Below, piece after piece: positions 1 to 9,454 of a DNA stretch of 64,000 nt. The stretch is from RPQJ01 sp963754125 (GTDB lineage Bacteria > Pseudomonadota > Gammaproteobacteria > Steroidobacterales > Steroidobacteraceae): the NCBI GenBank assembly GCA_963754125.1, contig CAVWEX010000014.1, positions 124,001-188,000 on the forward strand, written 5' to 3'. The position numbers and the translations under genes were made by a program. How positions within the stretch are numbered: position 1 is the stretch's first letter; every line of letters starts with the position of its first letter. The notes under the pieces were generated by a model. The model was given only the letters and a program-made list of their open reading frames with translations, ran no database searches and had not been told where the DNA came from.

Positions 1-141
1 GGCGCGGATCGTCGCATTGCGCAGCACGGGCGTCGTGCTGCGCGCGAGGCGGTGCATGCCGCGTGACAGCAGCTGTTGCGGCAGCAGTTCCTGCAGCAGG
101 GCGAAGGCGCGGTCGGACGCGCCCGCCTCGTCGGCCGGCAT
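1..141 (-). CDS. psd: Phosphatidylserine decarboxylase, N-terminal fragment
   Basis: Only the first 47 codons lie in the window; the gene runs off the left edge. It would convert phosphatidylserine to phosphatidylethanolamine at the inner membrane. The visible protein (Ala/Asp-rich start, then ALLQELLPQQLLSRGMHRLA) matches the usual N-terminal pattern of bacterial Psd, where an LLPQ..LSR helix precedes the core; the catalytic GST cleavage site lies outside the window. The start is the ATG at 141-139, two bases after the stop of the Sco gene, so the two are probably co-transcribed. The family call rests on this short stretch alone, so it is likely but not certain. Confidence 0.7.
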   Translation of the reverse strand, partial: MPADEAGASDRAFALLQELLPQQLLSRGMHRLARSTTPVLRNATIRA

Positions 142-143
142 CG

Positions 144-780
144 TCACGGTCGAGCCTCGGTCCAGGCGAGGATCCGCCGATAGTCGCGTGCGATCAGGGC
201 CGCGTCGTGCGGCGCGGATAGATAGGCGATGAGGCCGCCGCCTGGACCCACGAGGAACAGCCCCGAGCCATGGTCCATGGTGTAGCCGCCCTCGGGCATC
301 TCCACCCGCGCATAGGGCACGCCGAAGGCCGCGGCCGCCGCGGCGGTCGCTTCCGGCGAGCCCGTCGCGCCGAGGAACGCGGGATCGAAGAACCGCACGT
401 AGGCGGCGAGCCGCTCCGGCGAGTCGCGCTCCGGGTCCACGCTGACGAGCAGCACGCGCGGGCGGGCGGCTTCAGGAAGGTCGGCGAGCTGGCGCCGGAC
501 CTGCGCGAGCGTCGCCAGCGTCGTGGGGCAGATGTCCGGGCACTGCGTGAAGCCGAAGAACACCAGCGTCCAGTGGCTGGCGAAGAAGTCGGCGCGGGAG
601 TGCGCGGCCGTCCTGGTCGAGGAGATCGAGCGGCGGCAGCGGCCGCGGCTCGGGCAGCACCGTGGCGCGCTCGGTCTGGGGCGGCTCGATCCGGGCGGGC
701 GCCAGCAGGCGAGCGAGAATCAGGCCCGCCGCAAACGCTACAATCACGAGGATCGCGATCCTCAACGGACGTGCGGCCAT
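144..780 (-). CDS. SCO1/SenC/PrrC-family copper chaperone, frameshifted
   Basis: Membrane-anchored thioredoxin-fold protein of the Sco family, which delivers copper to the CuA site of cytochrome c oxidase. The N-terminus (start at 780) has one hydrophobic segment (about residues 6-25) facing the periplasm. The second part carries the Sco metal motif FTQCPDICP (two Cys separated by three residues) and the downstream His in YTMDHGSG. The frame changes near 600: the first part reads LLDQDGRAL and the second resumes RADFFASHW, consistent with one extra base. The joined length of about 211 residues is normal for the family. Divergent from prmB and two bases upstream of psd. I read the frameshift as a sequencing error, since both halves are well conserved. 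Confidence 0.85.
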
Positions 781-846
781 GGGCGGGTTTGCGGAACTCG
801 GTCAGGGTTGACGAAGCCGCGATTATTCCACAACGCCCCGGCGGAG

Positions 847-1755
847 ATGCTCATCGCAGCCCCAGACGCGACCGACCTGCCAAGTGCACCGACCGTGGTC
901 GACCTGATCGGCCACGGCGCGCGGGCCTTCGAGCGCGCGGGACTGGCGTACGGGCACGGGACGGACAACGCGACCGACGAGGCCGCGGCGCTCGTCTTCC
1001 ATGCCCTCGACCTCGACCACGCCGAGGCCGAGTCCGCTTATGTGCTGCGGCCCGGCGCTTCGCAGGTCGGGCGCGTGCTCGCGCTGTTCGCGGAGCGCAT
1101 CGAGCGACGGGTTCCTGCCGCCTACCTCATGGGCCGCATGTGGTTCGCTGGCCTCGAGTTCGAGGTCGACGAGCGGGTGATCGTGCCGCGATCGCCGTTC
1201 GCCGAGCTGATCCACACGGGTTTCGAGCCGTGGATCGATCCTGGGCGCGTCGCGCGCATCCTCGACATCGGCACGGGCTCGGGATGCATCGCCATCGCCT
1301 GCGCTCTGGCTTTTCCGCAGGCCACGGTGGACGCGGTGGACGTTTCGGCCGATGCCCTCGAGGTGGCCCGACGCAACGTCGCGAAGCACGCGGTCGGCGA
1401 CCGTGTCCGGCTGCTGCAGGGCGAGGTGTTCGAGCCGGTGGACGACGCGCGCTACGACCTGATCGTGGCCAATCCGCCCTACGTCAGCAACGAGGAGATG
1501 TCGGCGCTGCCGCGCGAGTATCGGCACGAGCCCGACCTTGCACTGCGCGCCGGGGCGGACGGTCTCGACGTCGTGCGGCGGATCCTGGCGGACGCGCCCC
1601 GGCACCTCACTCCCGACGGAGCGCTGTTCGTCGAGGTGGGCGACAGCGAACCGCGCGTCGCGGAGGCCTTCCCCCGGCTGCCGTTCGTCTGGATCGAGTT
1701 CGAGCACGGCGGGGGCGGCGTGTTCCTGCTGCGGCGGGCGGATTTCAGCGACTGA
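847..1755 (+). CDS. prmB: Ribosomal protein L3 glutamine N5-methyltransferase
   Basis: SAM-dependent methyltransferase that methylates a glutamine of ribosomal protein L3 (the HemK/PrmC paralogue PrmB). About 302 residues, the usual length. A helical N-terminal recognition domain (residues 1-120) is followed by a Rossmann domain with motif I ILDIGTGSGC (about residue 138) and the catalytic motif VANPPYVS, which binds the target glutamine amide. The ATG at 847 has GGAG directly upstream and gives a start in line with homologues. The neighbour aroC is also adjacent to prmB in many gammaproteobacteria, which favours PrmB over PrmC; prmC normally follows prfA. Confidence 0.92.
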   Translation: MLIAAPDATDLPSAPTVVDLIGHGARAFERAGLAYGHGTDNATDEAAALVFHALDLDHAEAESAYVLRPGASQVGRVLALFAERIERRVPAAYLMGRMWFAGLEFEVDERVIVPRSPFAELIHTGFEPWIDPGRVARILDIGTGSGCIAIACALAFPQATVDAVDVSADALEVARRNVAKHAVGDRVRLLQGEVFEPVDDARYDLIVANPPYVSNEEMSALPREYRHEPDLALRAGADGLDVVRRILADAPRHLTPDGALFVEVGDSEPRVAEAFPRLPFVWIEFEHGGGGVFLLRRADFSD

Positions 1756-1787
1756 CGGCGGCCGCGCGCGCGGCTGCAGGAGTACGG

Positions 1788-2885
1788 ATGGCTGGCAACA
1801 CTTTCGGACAATTGTTCACCGTCACGAGCTTCGGCGAGAGCCACGGTCCGGCGCTCGGCTGCATCGTGGACGGGTGCCCTCCGGGCCTCGAACTCTCCGA
1901 GGAAGACATCCAGCGCGACGTCGAACGCCGGCGCTCAGGAACGTCGCGCTACACCAGCCAGCGGCGCGAGCCCGACGCGGTGCGCATCCTCTCGGGTGTG
2001 TTCGAAGGGCGCACGACCGGGACACCGATCGGACTGCTGGTCGCCAACGAGGACCAGCGCTCCTACGACTACGAGAAGATCAAGGACCGCTTCCGCCCCG
2101 GCCATGCCGACTACACCTACCAGCACAAGTACGGCTTCCGCGATTATCGGGGCGGCGGTCGATCTTCGGCGCGCGAGACCGTCATGCGGGTCGCGGCGGG
2201 CGCCATCGCCCGCAAATACCTCGGCGAGCGGCTCGGCGTGCGCATCCACGGCTATCTCGCGCAGATGGGTGACATCCGGCTCGAGCCGCTGGACCTCGGC
2301 GAGGTGGATCGCAATCCCTTCTTCTGCCCGGATGCGACGCGGGTGGCCGAGCTCGAGGCGCTGATCGACCGGCTGCGTCGCGAGGGCGATTCGATCGGGG
2401 CGCGCGTCACCGTCGTGGCGAGCGGCGTGCCGCCGGGGCTCGGCGAGCCCGTGTTCGATCGCCTCGATGCCGACCTCGCGCACGCCATGATGGGCATCAA
2501 CGCCGTCAAGGCGGTGGAGGTGGGCGACGGATTCCGCGTCGTCGAGCAGCGCGGCTCCGAGCACCGCGACGAGCTGTCGCCGGCGGGATTTCTCAGCAAC
2601 CACGCCGGCGGCACGCTCGGTGGCATTTCCTCGGGGCAGGACGTGGTGGTGAGCCTCGCGCTCAAGCCGACCTCGAGCATCGTGATCCCCGGCCGCACCA
2701 TCGACGTGCACGGACAGCCGGCCGAGGTCAGCACCACGGGGCGCCACGATCCGTGCGTCGGGATCCGCGCCGTGCCGATCGCCGAAGCCATGCTCGCGCT
2801 GGTGCTGATGGACCACTATCTGCGACACCGCGCGCAGAACGGTGACGTGCGTTGCCCCACTCCGGTCATCCCGGGGTTGGCCTGA
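1788..2885 (+). CDS. aroC: Chorismate synthase
   Basis: Catalyses the last shikimate-pathway step, the FMN-dependent anti-1,4-elimination of phosphate from EPSP to give chorismate for aromatic amino acids, folate and quinones. 365 residues, the standard length. The family signature SFGESHGPALG lies at residues 13-23, followed by the conserved region with R..GTSRYTSQRREPDAV and the FRPGHADYTY and GGGRSSARET segments, then the C-terminal GRHDPCVGIRAVPIAEAM. It starts 32 bases after prmB with GGAG before the ATG, so it is probably in the same transcript. The frame is intact. Confidence 0.97.
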   Translation: MAGNTFGQLFTVTSFGESHGPALGCIVDGCPPGLELSEEDIQRDVERRRSGTSRYTSQRREPDAVRILSGVFEGRTTGTPIGLLVANEDQRSYDYEKIKDRFRPGHADYTYQHKYGFRDYRGGGRSSARETVMRVAAGAIARKYLGERLGVRIHGYLAQMGDIRLEPLDLGEVDRNPFFCPDATRVAELEALIDRLRREGDSIGARVTVVASGVPPGLGEPVFDRLDADLAHAMMGINAVKAVEVGDGFRVVEQRGSEHRDELSPAGFLSNHAGGTLGGISSGQDVVVSLALKPTSSIVIPGRTIDVHGQPAEVSTTGRHDPCVGIRAVPIAEAMLALVLMDHYLRHRAQNGDVRCPTPVIPGLA

Positions 2886-3085
2886 GATCGCGTGCTGCGG
2901 CATGGAACTGTGCACCGCGTCCCCGTATCGGCGGGTCCGAAGCGCTACAAAGCGCCCGTCATCCAACCGTGGGCGCAGTCCCAGTCGTGGGATATAGTTA
3001 TGTTCAATTCGCAGAAATCGCCTGAGCGAGCCGCCGCGTTCCCGCGGTCCGGTGCGGCGGGCGCTTGCATGTCCGGGGAGACCCC
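2886..3085 (+). promoter_or_regulatory. Intergenic region upstream of fimV with -10-like box
   Basis: 200 bases without a convincing gene between aroC and fimV. The least GC-rich stretch contains TATAGT at 2993-2998 followed by TATGTTC, a plausible -10, but no good -35 lies 16-18 bases upstream. A purine-rich GGGGAG at 3074-3079 is the likely ribosome-binding site of fimV (ATG 3086). No terminator hairpin with a T-run is seen for aroC. Confidence 0.4.
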
Positions 3086-5752
3086 ATGAAGAGAGCCGTA
3101 CGCCGTGCCCTGTTGCTGAGCGCCCTGGCAGCGCCTTCCGCGCTGTATGCGCTGGGACTCGGCGAAATCCGCCTCAACTCGGCACTGAACCAGCCCTTCG
3201 ACGCGGAGATCGAACTGGTTGCCGCGACGGCCGAGGACCTGGGGGCCCTGCAGGCTGCGCTGGCCTCGGGCGACACCTTCGAGCGCTACGGTCTCGACAG
3301 GCCAGCGTACCTTTCCGATTTCACATTCCGCGTGTCGCGCGCGGGCGGGCGCGACGTCCTGAAGGTCACCTCCCCGCGACCGGTCACCGAGCCGTTCGTG
3401 ACGCTGCTCGTGGAGGCCAGCTGGCCGCGCGGCCGACTTCTGCGCGAGTACACCGTGCTCCTCGATCCGCCCGTATTCGCGTCGGCCCCGGCCGCCGCAG
3501 CCCCGGTGGCAGCGCCCCGCGCGACGACGGCGGCCCCGGTGGCGCCACCGCGGCCGGAGCCTCGACCCGCCCCGGCGCCTGCGCCGGTGGAGCAAGCGAT
3601 GGTCCCGAGGGCGACGGTCGAGCCCGGCAGCACCTACCGCGTGCGTCCCAACGACACCCTGTGGCGGATTGCCAGCGCCGCCAGTCCCGGTCCTCGCTCC
3701 GAGGTCAACCGGATGATGGTGGCGATTTTCGAGGCCAACCCGGGTGCGTTCGGGGGCAACATCAATGTGCTGCGTGCCGACAGCGAGCTGCGCATACCCG
3801 CAAGCAGCGACGTGGCGGCCATTTCGGCCGCGGCGGCCGCCGACGAGGTCGCCCGCCAGTATCGCCAGTGGAGTGAGGGCGCGACGGCGGGCGCAGCCGG
3901 CCGCCGACGCAGGGGGCCGCCTGCGGCTGGTGACGCCCGACCAGGGCAGCGCTGCGGCGTCGCCAGCACCGGCGGTTCCGGCCGCATCGCCGGGATCGGA
4001 CAACGCGCTGCAGGATCGCGTGCAGCAGCTTGAGGCGGAGCTCGCGGAGACGCGCCGTCTGCTCGAGGTCCGCAGTGCCGAGCTCGCGACCCTGCAGGGT
4101 GGCGCGCAGCCGGCCGAGCCGGCTGCAGTCGGCGAAGCGCGCGCTGCCGGCGAGCCCGGTTCCGGACTCGGTCCCGCCGGAAGCGGATGCGGAACCGGAG
4201 GCGGTGGTCGAGCCGCGCCGCGCCCGCGCCGAAGCCCGAGCGCAAGCAGGCCCCGCCGCCGGTGGAGGAGCCGTCCGTCCTCGAACGGCTGCAGGATTAC
4301 TGGTGGGCCCTGCTGGGGCTGCTCGTCGCAGGGCTCGGCATTGCCGCCTGGCTGCGCCGGCGCCGGCGATCGGAGCCGGTCGAGGACGGCCTCGAGGAGG
4401 CGCTCGGTCGCCGGCCAGCCGAGGATCTGCGGGCCCGTACGCCGGTCGCCGCCCGATCCAGGGAATCCGACATCCTGGTCGAGGAGCGTCAGCCGGCGGA
4501 GCCGGCGGTGGCGTCCATCGGCACGGCCGCGGCGGCCGGTGCGGCGAGTGCGTTCGAGCCCTCGCGTCGTCCCGCGACCGTCGAGGACACGCTGTCGGGC
4601 GACGGCGCCGTGAGCATCGAGGCCGGCGACCCGCTCGCCGAGGCCGACTTCCACATGGCTTACGGCCTGTACGACCAGGCCGCCGAGCTCGTGCAGGTGG
4701 CCGCGAAGCGCGAACCGCAACGTCGCGACCTCAAGCTCAAGCTGGTCGAGATCTTCTTCGTCTGGGGCAATCGCGAGCGGTTCCTCGAGATCGCGCGCGA
4801 CCTGCACGCGACGCGCGCGCAGGCCGTGCCGGGCGAGTGGGACAAGATCCTGATCATGGGTCGCCAGCTGGCGCCGGACGAGCCCCTGTTCGCCGGGGCG
4901 GGCGCGGCGGTGTCGCGCGACCTCGACCTCGAGCTGTTCAGCGGCGCGGCCGCGACGGACTTCGAGCTGCCCATGGGCGAGGGTCCGCCGCCCGATCTCG
5001 ATCTGACGGTCCTCAGCCCCGAGGTTCGCGGCGACGACTCGCTCGATTTCCTGCTGGACGAGCCCGTCCGCGGTGGCAGCGGAGCCGACTCGGAGTTCGG
5101 TCCGACGGTCAAGACGCTTGGCGTCAAGGACGACTCCGCGCTTGCGCCGACGATCGAGGCACCGCGGATCAGGCAGGATTCCGCGCTGGAGCCGACGGTA
5201 CAGACGGCCCGGTTCACGGGCATCGCGGATGAGGCCACCGCCGAGGTTCCGATCGAGGACCTCGGTCTCGATACGACCGCACTCGATGGGCTCGAGGACA
5301 TCACGCAGCTCGAGGAGGCCCTGACGGATACCGGCGCGGCCGTGGAGGACACCGTCCAGGAGCAGATCCTGGAGCGCGCCTCCGAGCTGTCCGGGGCGGA
5401 GGAAGTCGACCTGCTGAGCTCCACGAGCATGCTCAAGGTCGATCTCGATGAACTCGCCGCGAAAGTCGCCGGCGAGGAAGGGACGGCGATCGTGGATCTT
5501 TCCGCTGCGACCGGCGAGCTGCCCGCCATCGATCTCGAGGACATCGATGCGACCGGGAAGATCGAGCGCATCGAATCGAAGGTCGGTGGCGACATCACGA
5601 TGAGCGAGGTCGGCACCAAGCTCGACCTCGCCCGGGCCTACGTCGACATGGGCGACCCGGAGGGTGCGCGCAGCATCCTCGAGGAGGTGCTCAAGGAAGG
5701 CAGCCCCGCGCACAAGCAGGAGGCCGAACGGCTCATGGCCGTCCTGCCCTGA
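3086..5752 (+). CDS. fimV: FimV-type pole-organising protein, three frameshifts
   Basis: FimV/HubP-type membrane protein that organises the cell pole and is needed for type IV pili and twitching in relatives. Domains in order: signal peptide (residues 1-22), the FimV N-terminal domain (LGEIRLNSALNQPFDAEIEL), a Pro/Ala linker, a LysM-like peptidoglycan-binding domain (YRVRPNDTLWRIA, near 3640-3800), a coiled coil (VQQLEAELAETRRLLE), one membrane helix after YWW near 4300-4365, a long acidic cytoplasmic region, and the C-terminal FimV/TPR motif (TKLDLARAYVDMGDPEGAR). The frame shifts near 3900, 4145 and 4218, each consistent with one extra base, so the original frame is restored for the C-terminus. 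The genes asd and usg, often just upstream, are absent here. Confidence 0.9.
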
Positions 5753-5761
5753 CGGGCAGCG

Positions 5762-6571
5762 ATGGCGCGCATCGCGCTCGGGATCGAGTACGACGGCGGC
5801 GCCTATTCGGGCTGGCAGCAGCAGGCGCACGCGCGCAGCGTGCAGGGCGCGCTGCAGGAGGCGCTCGGCTCGGTCGCCGCGCATCCGGTCGAGTTGACCG
5901 CCGCCGGTCGCACCGATGCCGGCGTGCACGCGCTGATGCAGGTGGCCCATTTCGATTCAGGCGTGTCGCGGCCCGACCATGCCTGGGCGCTCGGCGGCAC
6001 CGCGGCCGCCGCGGATGACCTGACGGTCCTCTGGGCGCGCGAAGTGCCGGATCACTTTCATGCGCGCCACAGCGCGCTGTCGCGCACTTACGTCTACCGC
6101 GTACTGAACCGGTCGCTGCGTCCGGCGCTCGACCGGGACCGGGTCTGCTGGGTCCGCCGGCCGCTCGATGCGGCCGCCATGCAGCGCGCCGCGCAGCCGC
6201 TGCTCGGCGAGCACGACTTTTCCTCGTTCCGTGCGGCGGAGTGCCAGTCATCCACGGCGATGCGCCGCCTGCTCGAGGCGACCGTCGAGCGCAGCGGCGA
6301 GACGGTCCGGATCACGGTGCGCGCCAACGCGTTCCTCCATCACATGGTGCGCAATCTCGCGGGCTCGCTGCTGCTGGTCGGGGCCGGGCAGCGCGCGGAA
6401 GGCTGGATCGCCGAGGTGCTCGAGGCGCGCGACCGCACGCTGGCCGGTCCCACCGCGCCACCGCAGGGACTCTACTTCGCCGGCGTCGAGTATCCGGCCG
6501 AATTCGACCTGCCGTCCCGGCCGCAGGCTTCCGGTAGACTCGAGGACCGTCCCGCGGGAGGCCCGCCGTGA
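5762..6571 (+). CDS. truA: tRNA pseudouridine(38-40) synthase
   Basis: Isomerises uridines 38-40 in the anticodon stem of many tRNAs. 269 residues. The catalytic aspartate lies in GRTDAGVHA (about residue 52), preceded by the N-terminal IEYDGGAYSGWQ motif; the C-terminal half has HHMVRNLAGSLL, typical of TruA. It starts nine bases after fimV, and its stop overlaps the GTG of accD by four bases (GTGA), indicating translational coupling. In many gammaproteobacteria trpF lies between truA and accD; here it is absent. Confidence 0.95.
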   Translation: MARIALGIEYDGGAYSGWQQQAHARSVQGALQEALGSVAAHPVELTAAGRTDAGVHALMQVAHFDSGVSRPDHAWALGGTAAAADDLTVLWAREVPDHFHARHSALSRTYVYRVLNRSLRPALDRDRVCWVRRPLDAAAMQRAAQPLLGEHDFSSFRAAECQSSTAMRRLLEATVERSGETVRITVRANAFLHHMVRNLAGSLLLVGAGQRAEGWIAEVLEARDRTLAGPTAPPQGLYFAGVEYPAEFDLPSRPQASGRLEDRPAGGPP

Positions 6572-7447
6572 CCTGGTTCGAGAAGATCATCCCCTCGCGC
6601 ATCAAGACCGAGCGGCGCACGCGCTCGGTGCCGGAGGGGTTGTGGATCAAGTGTCCGGCCTGCGACGCCGTGCTCTACCGCGCTGAGCTCGAGCGCAACC
6701 TGCAGGTGTGCCCGAAGTGCACGCACCACATGCGCATCGGGGCGCGCGAGCGGCTGGCCCGATTCCTCGATGCGGGCGCGGGCGAGGAACTGGCGGGCGA
6801 GGTCGAGCCGGAAGACCCGCTGCGATTCCGGGACAGCAAGAAATACCGCGATCGCCTCACCGTGGCGCAGCGCCAGACGGGGGAGCGCGACGCGCTGGTG
6901 GTCATCGCCGGCCGGCTCGAGGGCCTCGAGATCGTGGCCTGCGCATTCGAATTCCGCTTTCTCGGCGGCTCGATGGGTTCGGTGGTCGGCGAGCGATTCG
7001 CACGCGCCGCGGAGTTCTGCATCGAGCAGCGCCGTCCGTTGGTGTGCTTCTCCTCGAGCGGCGGGGCACGCATGCAGGAGGGCTTGCTCTCGCTGCTGCA
7101 GATGAGCAAGACCAGCGCGATGCTGGCGCGCCTCGCGGCCGCGCGGCTGCCGTTCGTGTCCGTGCTCACGGATCCGACCACGGGCGGGTGTGTCCGCGAG
7201 CCTCGCGATGCTCGGCGACATCAACCTCGCCGAGCCGCGCGCCCTGATCGGTTTCGCCGGCCCGCGGGTCATCCAGCAGACCGTACGCGAGACGCTGCCT
7301 GAGGGCTTCCAGCGCAGCGAGTTCCTGCTCGAGCATGGCGCGCTCGACATGATCGTCGACCGCCGCGACCTGCGCGCGCGCATCGCGGCCGTGCTCGCAC
7401 TGCTGATGCACCAGCCACGCGCGGAGACCCCGCCCGAGTCCGGCTGA
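6568..7447 (+). CDS. accD: Acetyl-CoA carboxylase carboxyltransferase beta subunit, frameshifted
   Basis: Beta subunit of the carboxyltransferase that, with AccA, transfers CO2 from biotin to acetyl-CoA to make malonyl-CoA. The N-terminal C4 zinc ribbon is visible (CPAC ... CPKC, residues about 30-52), then the crotonase-like core with FLGGSMGSVVGERF and SSSGGARMQEGLLSL. The frame changes at about 7189: the sequence reads VLTDPTTGG and then continues one base later as VSASLAMLGDINLAEP. One inserted base explains this. The joined protein is about 292 residues, the normal size. The gene is essential in relatives, so this is almost certainly a sequence error. GTG start overlapping truA. Confidence 0.92.
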
Positions 7448-7448
7448 C

Positions 7449-8723
7449 GTGCCCGCGCCGGTCCGTTTCGCTCGCCTCGAGGACTGGCTCGAGTGGCAGC
7501 AGTCCGCGCACCCGCGGGCAATCGACCTCGGCCTCGAGCGCGTCGCGCGGGTGCTCGCGCGCACCGGCTGGCGCCGACCGGAGCGGCCCGTCATCACCGT
7601 CGGCGGCACCAACGGCAAGGGTTCCTGCGTGGCAATGCTCGAGGCCATGCTGCGCGCCGGCGGTTGCCGCGTCGCCACCTTCACCTCGCCGCACCTGGTG
7701 GACTACCGTGAGCGGATCCGCCTCGACGGGCGGTGGGTGTCGGAGGCCTCGCTGGTCGCCGCCTTCGAGCGCATCGCCGATGCCTGCGGGAACGATTCGC
7801 TGACCTTCTTCGAGTTCAATGCGCTGGCGGCGCTGCTGGTGTTCGAGAGCTGGGCACCCGACGTGACCCTGCTCGAGGTCGGCATGGGCGGGCGTCTGGA
7901 CGCCGTCAATGTCGTGGACGCCGACGTCGCCGTCGTCGTGTCCGTCGGGCTCGATCACATGGAATGGCTCGGGCCGGACCTGGCCACCATCGCCCGCGAG
8001 AAGGCCGGGATCTTCCGGCCCGGTCGGCCGGCGGTCTGTGGCATGGCGGATCCGCCCGCTGCGCTGATCGAGACCGCGACCGCGCTCGGTGCAGCGCTGC
8101 GCCTGCGAGACCGGGACTTCGTGGCGCGCGAACATGAGGACGGGAGCTGGGATTTCGCGGACGCCGGTGGACGGCTCGAACGACTGCCCCCGCCGGCGCT
8201 CGCCGGCGTCGTGCAGGTGGGCAACGCCGCGACGGCACTCGCGGCCCTGCGGGCGCTGTCGCCCCGGCGGGTCATCGATCGCGGCGCCGTCGAGCGCGGA
8301 TTGCGCGATGTGCACCTGTCCGGGCGGTTCCAGCGCGTGCGCTCCCGCACCGGCTTCGAATGGGTGCTCGACGTCGCCCACAACCCGGACGCTGCAGCCG
8401 TGCTGGCCGCGAACCTCGCGCGCTGGCCGGTGCCCGGACGTACGACGGCAGTCTGCGGCATGCTCGCCGACAAGGATGTCGCCGGAGTCCTCGATGCGCT
8501 GCGCGATCGCGTGGACTGCTGGTTCGCTGCGTCCACCGAGGGTCCGCGCGGCCTTGGCGATGCGGCCCTGGCCGCGCGGGCGGCCGCCGCCGGCATCGGA
8601 ATGACCGAAGCCGGATCGATTGCGCAAGCCATGGGGAGAGCCGCGAGCGAGGCGCGAGAGGGCGACCGCGTCGTCGTGTTCGGCTCGTTTCACACCGTCG
8701 GCCCTGCGCTGTCCTGCGTATAA
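7449..8723 (+). CDS. folC: Bifunctional dihydrofolate synthase / folylpolyglutamate synthase
   Basis: Mur-ligase-family enzyme that adds glutamate to dihydropteroate and then to reduced folates. 424 residues. The ATP-binding loop GGTNGKGSCVAMLE is at about residues 51-64, followed by TSPHLVDYRERIR, the Mg-binding region LLEVGMGGRLDAVN and REKAGIFRPG. The C-terminal domain has VLDVAHNPDAA and VFGSFHTVG. GTG start one base after accD. The last codons overlap a strong TATAAT box that probably serves the next gene. Confidence 0.95.
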   Translation: MPAPVRFARLEDWLEWQQSAHPRAIDLGLERVARVLARTGWRRPERPVITVGGTNGKGSCVAMLEAMLRAGGCRVATFTSPHLVDYRERIRLDGRWVSEASLVAAFERIADACGNDSLTFFEFNALAALLVFESWAPDVTLLEVGMGGRLDAVNVVDADVAVVVSVGLDHMEWLGPDLATIAREKAGIFRPGRPAVCGMADPPAALIETATALGAALRLRDRDFVAREHEDGSWDFADAGGRLERLPPPALAGVVQVGNAATALAALRALSPRRVIDRGAVERGLRDVHLSGRFQRVRSRTGFEWVLDVAHNPDAAAVLAANLARWPVPGRTTAVCGMLADKDVAGVLDALRDRVDCWFAASTEGPRGLGDAALAARAAAAGIGMTEAGSIAQAMGRAASEAREGDRVVVFGSFHTVGPALSCV

Positions 8724-8724
8724 T
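8719..8724 (+). promoter_or_regulatory. Consensus -10 box at the folC end, before the SPOR gene
   Basis: A perfect TATAAT overlaps the folC stop codon and ends nine bases before the ATG at 8734. A transcript started from it would begin almost at the start codon, so the message would be leaderless or nearly so. No clear -35 is seen at 16-18 bases upstream. It may be an internal promoter or a chance match (gta-taa-t). Confidence 0.4.
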
Positions 8725-8733
8725 TTCGCCCCC

Positions 8734-9399
8734 ATGGATCAAACCCTGCAGGCGCGGCTGATCGGCGCCACGGTACTCGTTGCCCTGGCGGTACTGCTGA
8801 TCCCGGAGCTGCTTTCGGGCCGCAGGAACGTCGAGCCGGCGGTCGACGACGGTACCGCTGACCGGGGTACGCGAACCTTCACCATCGAGCTCGGTGGCCC
8901 CGGTGAGCCGGGCGTCGTGCTCCCGTCGGCGTCGTCGCCGAGCGCGCCCGTGAAGCGGGACGCAACCTCGCCGGACGCGCGTCCGCTGACCTCCCAGGCG
9001 ACCCCTGACCCAGCGGTTGGGGAGGCGGCTCGGCCGGGCGCCGCGCAGCGGGGGCAGTCGACCGACGCTGCGCCGGCCGTTGCGACCGACTCCCCGCCGG
9101 CGGCGACTCCACCGCAACCGGCACCGCAACCGGCACCGCAGGCACCGTCGCCAGCGGCGGGTTCCACCGGCGAATGGGTGGTGCAGGTGGGCGCTTTCGG
9201 ATCAGCCGAGGCCGCGCGCCGGCTGGTCGACGAGCTCTCGGCCGCCGGCTACGCGGCGCAGGTGGCGCCCGTGACCCGGGCGGGCCGGACGCTGCACCGG
9301 GTCCGGGTCGGGCCCGCGAGCGGACGTGCTGCGGCCGAGCAACTGGCGGAGCGCCTGAAGGCCCGTCGATTGCCCGCGGCGGTCGTCGCAAACGACTGA
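8734..9399 (+). CDS. dedD: DedD-like SPOR-domain cell division protein
   Basis: Bitopic inner-membrane protein with a C-terminal SPOR domain that binds denuded septal peptidoglycan; DedD helps FtsN in septal constriction. 221 residues: a short cytoplasmic start, one membrane helix (ATVLVALAVLLIPELL, about residues 11-27), a long Pro/Ala/Thr-rich periplasmic linker with a PAPQ repeat near 9115-9145, and the SPOR domain (WVVQVGAFGSAEAARRLVDE to the C-terminus). Its position between folC and cvpA matches dedD in E. coli and Pseudomonas. Confidence 0.9.
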   Translation: MDQTLQARLIGATVLVALAVLLIPELLSGRRNVEPAVDDGTADRGTRTFTIELGGPGEPGVVLPSASSPSAPVKRDATSPDARPLTSQATPDPAVGEAARPGAAQRGQSTDAAPAVATDSPPAATPPQPAPQPAPQAPSPAAGSTGEWVVQVGAFGSAEAARRLVDELSAAGYAAQVAPVTRAGRTLHRVRVGPASGRAAAEQLAERLKARRLPAAVVAND

Positions 9400-9410
9400 T
9401 GCCGCTCTGG

Positions 9411-9416
9411 TAAAAT
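9411..9416 (+). promoter_or_regulatory. -10-like box upstream of cvpA
   Basis: TAAAAT lies 39 bases before the cvpA ATG, in the 55-base gap after dedD. The -35 position has no strong TTGACA match, so this is a candidate internal promoter for cvpA-purF only. Confidence 0.35.
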
Positions 9417-9454
9417 CCGCGCCCTTGCCGCGCCGGGGTGTCGAAGACAACCGC

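Noticed and set aside
270..1787. Long N-terminal extension in frame with aroC
   Set aside because: It overlaps prmB and the Sco gene in shadow frames. aroC aligns from the ATG at 1788 with its own ribosome-binding site.
2945..5950. Long open frame of about 1000 codons on the minus strand opposite fimV
   Set aside because: GC-rich codon bias produces long antisense frames. It shows no recognisable domain and covers conserved genes on the other strand, and it even spans the three fimV frame changes.
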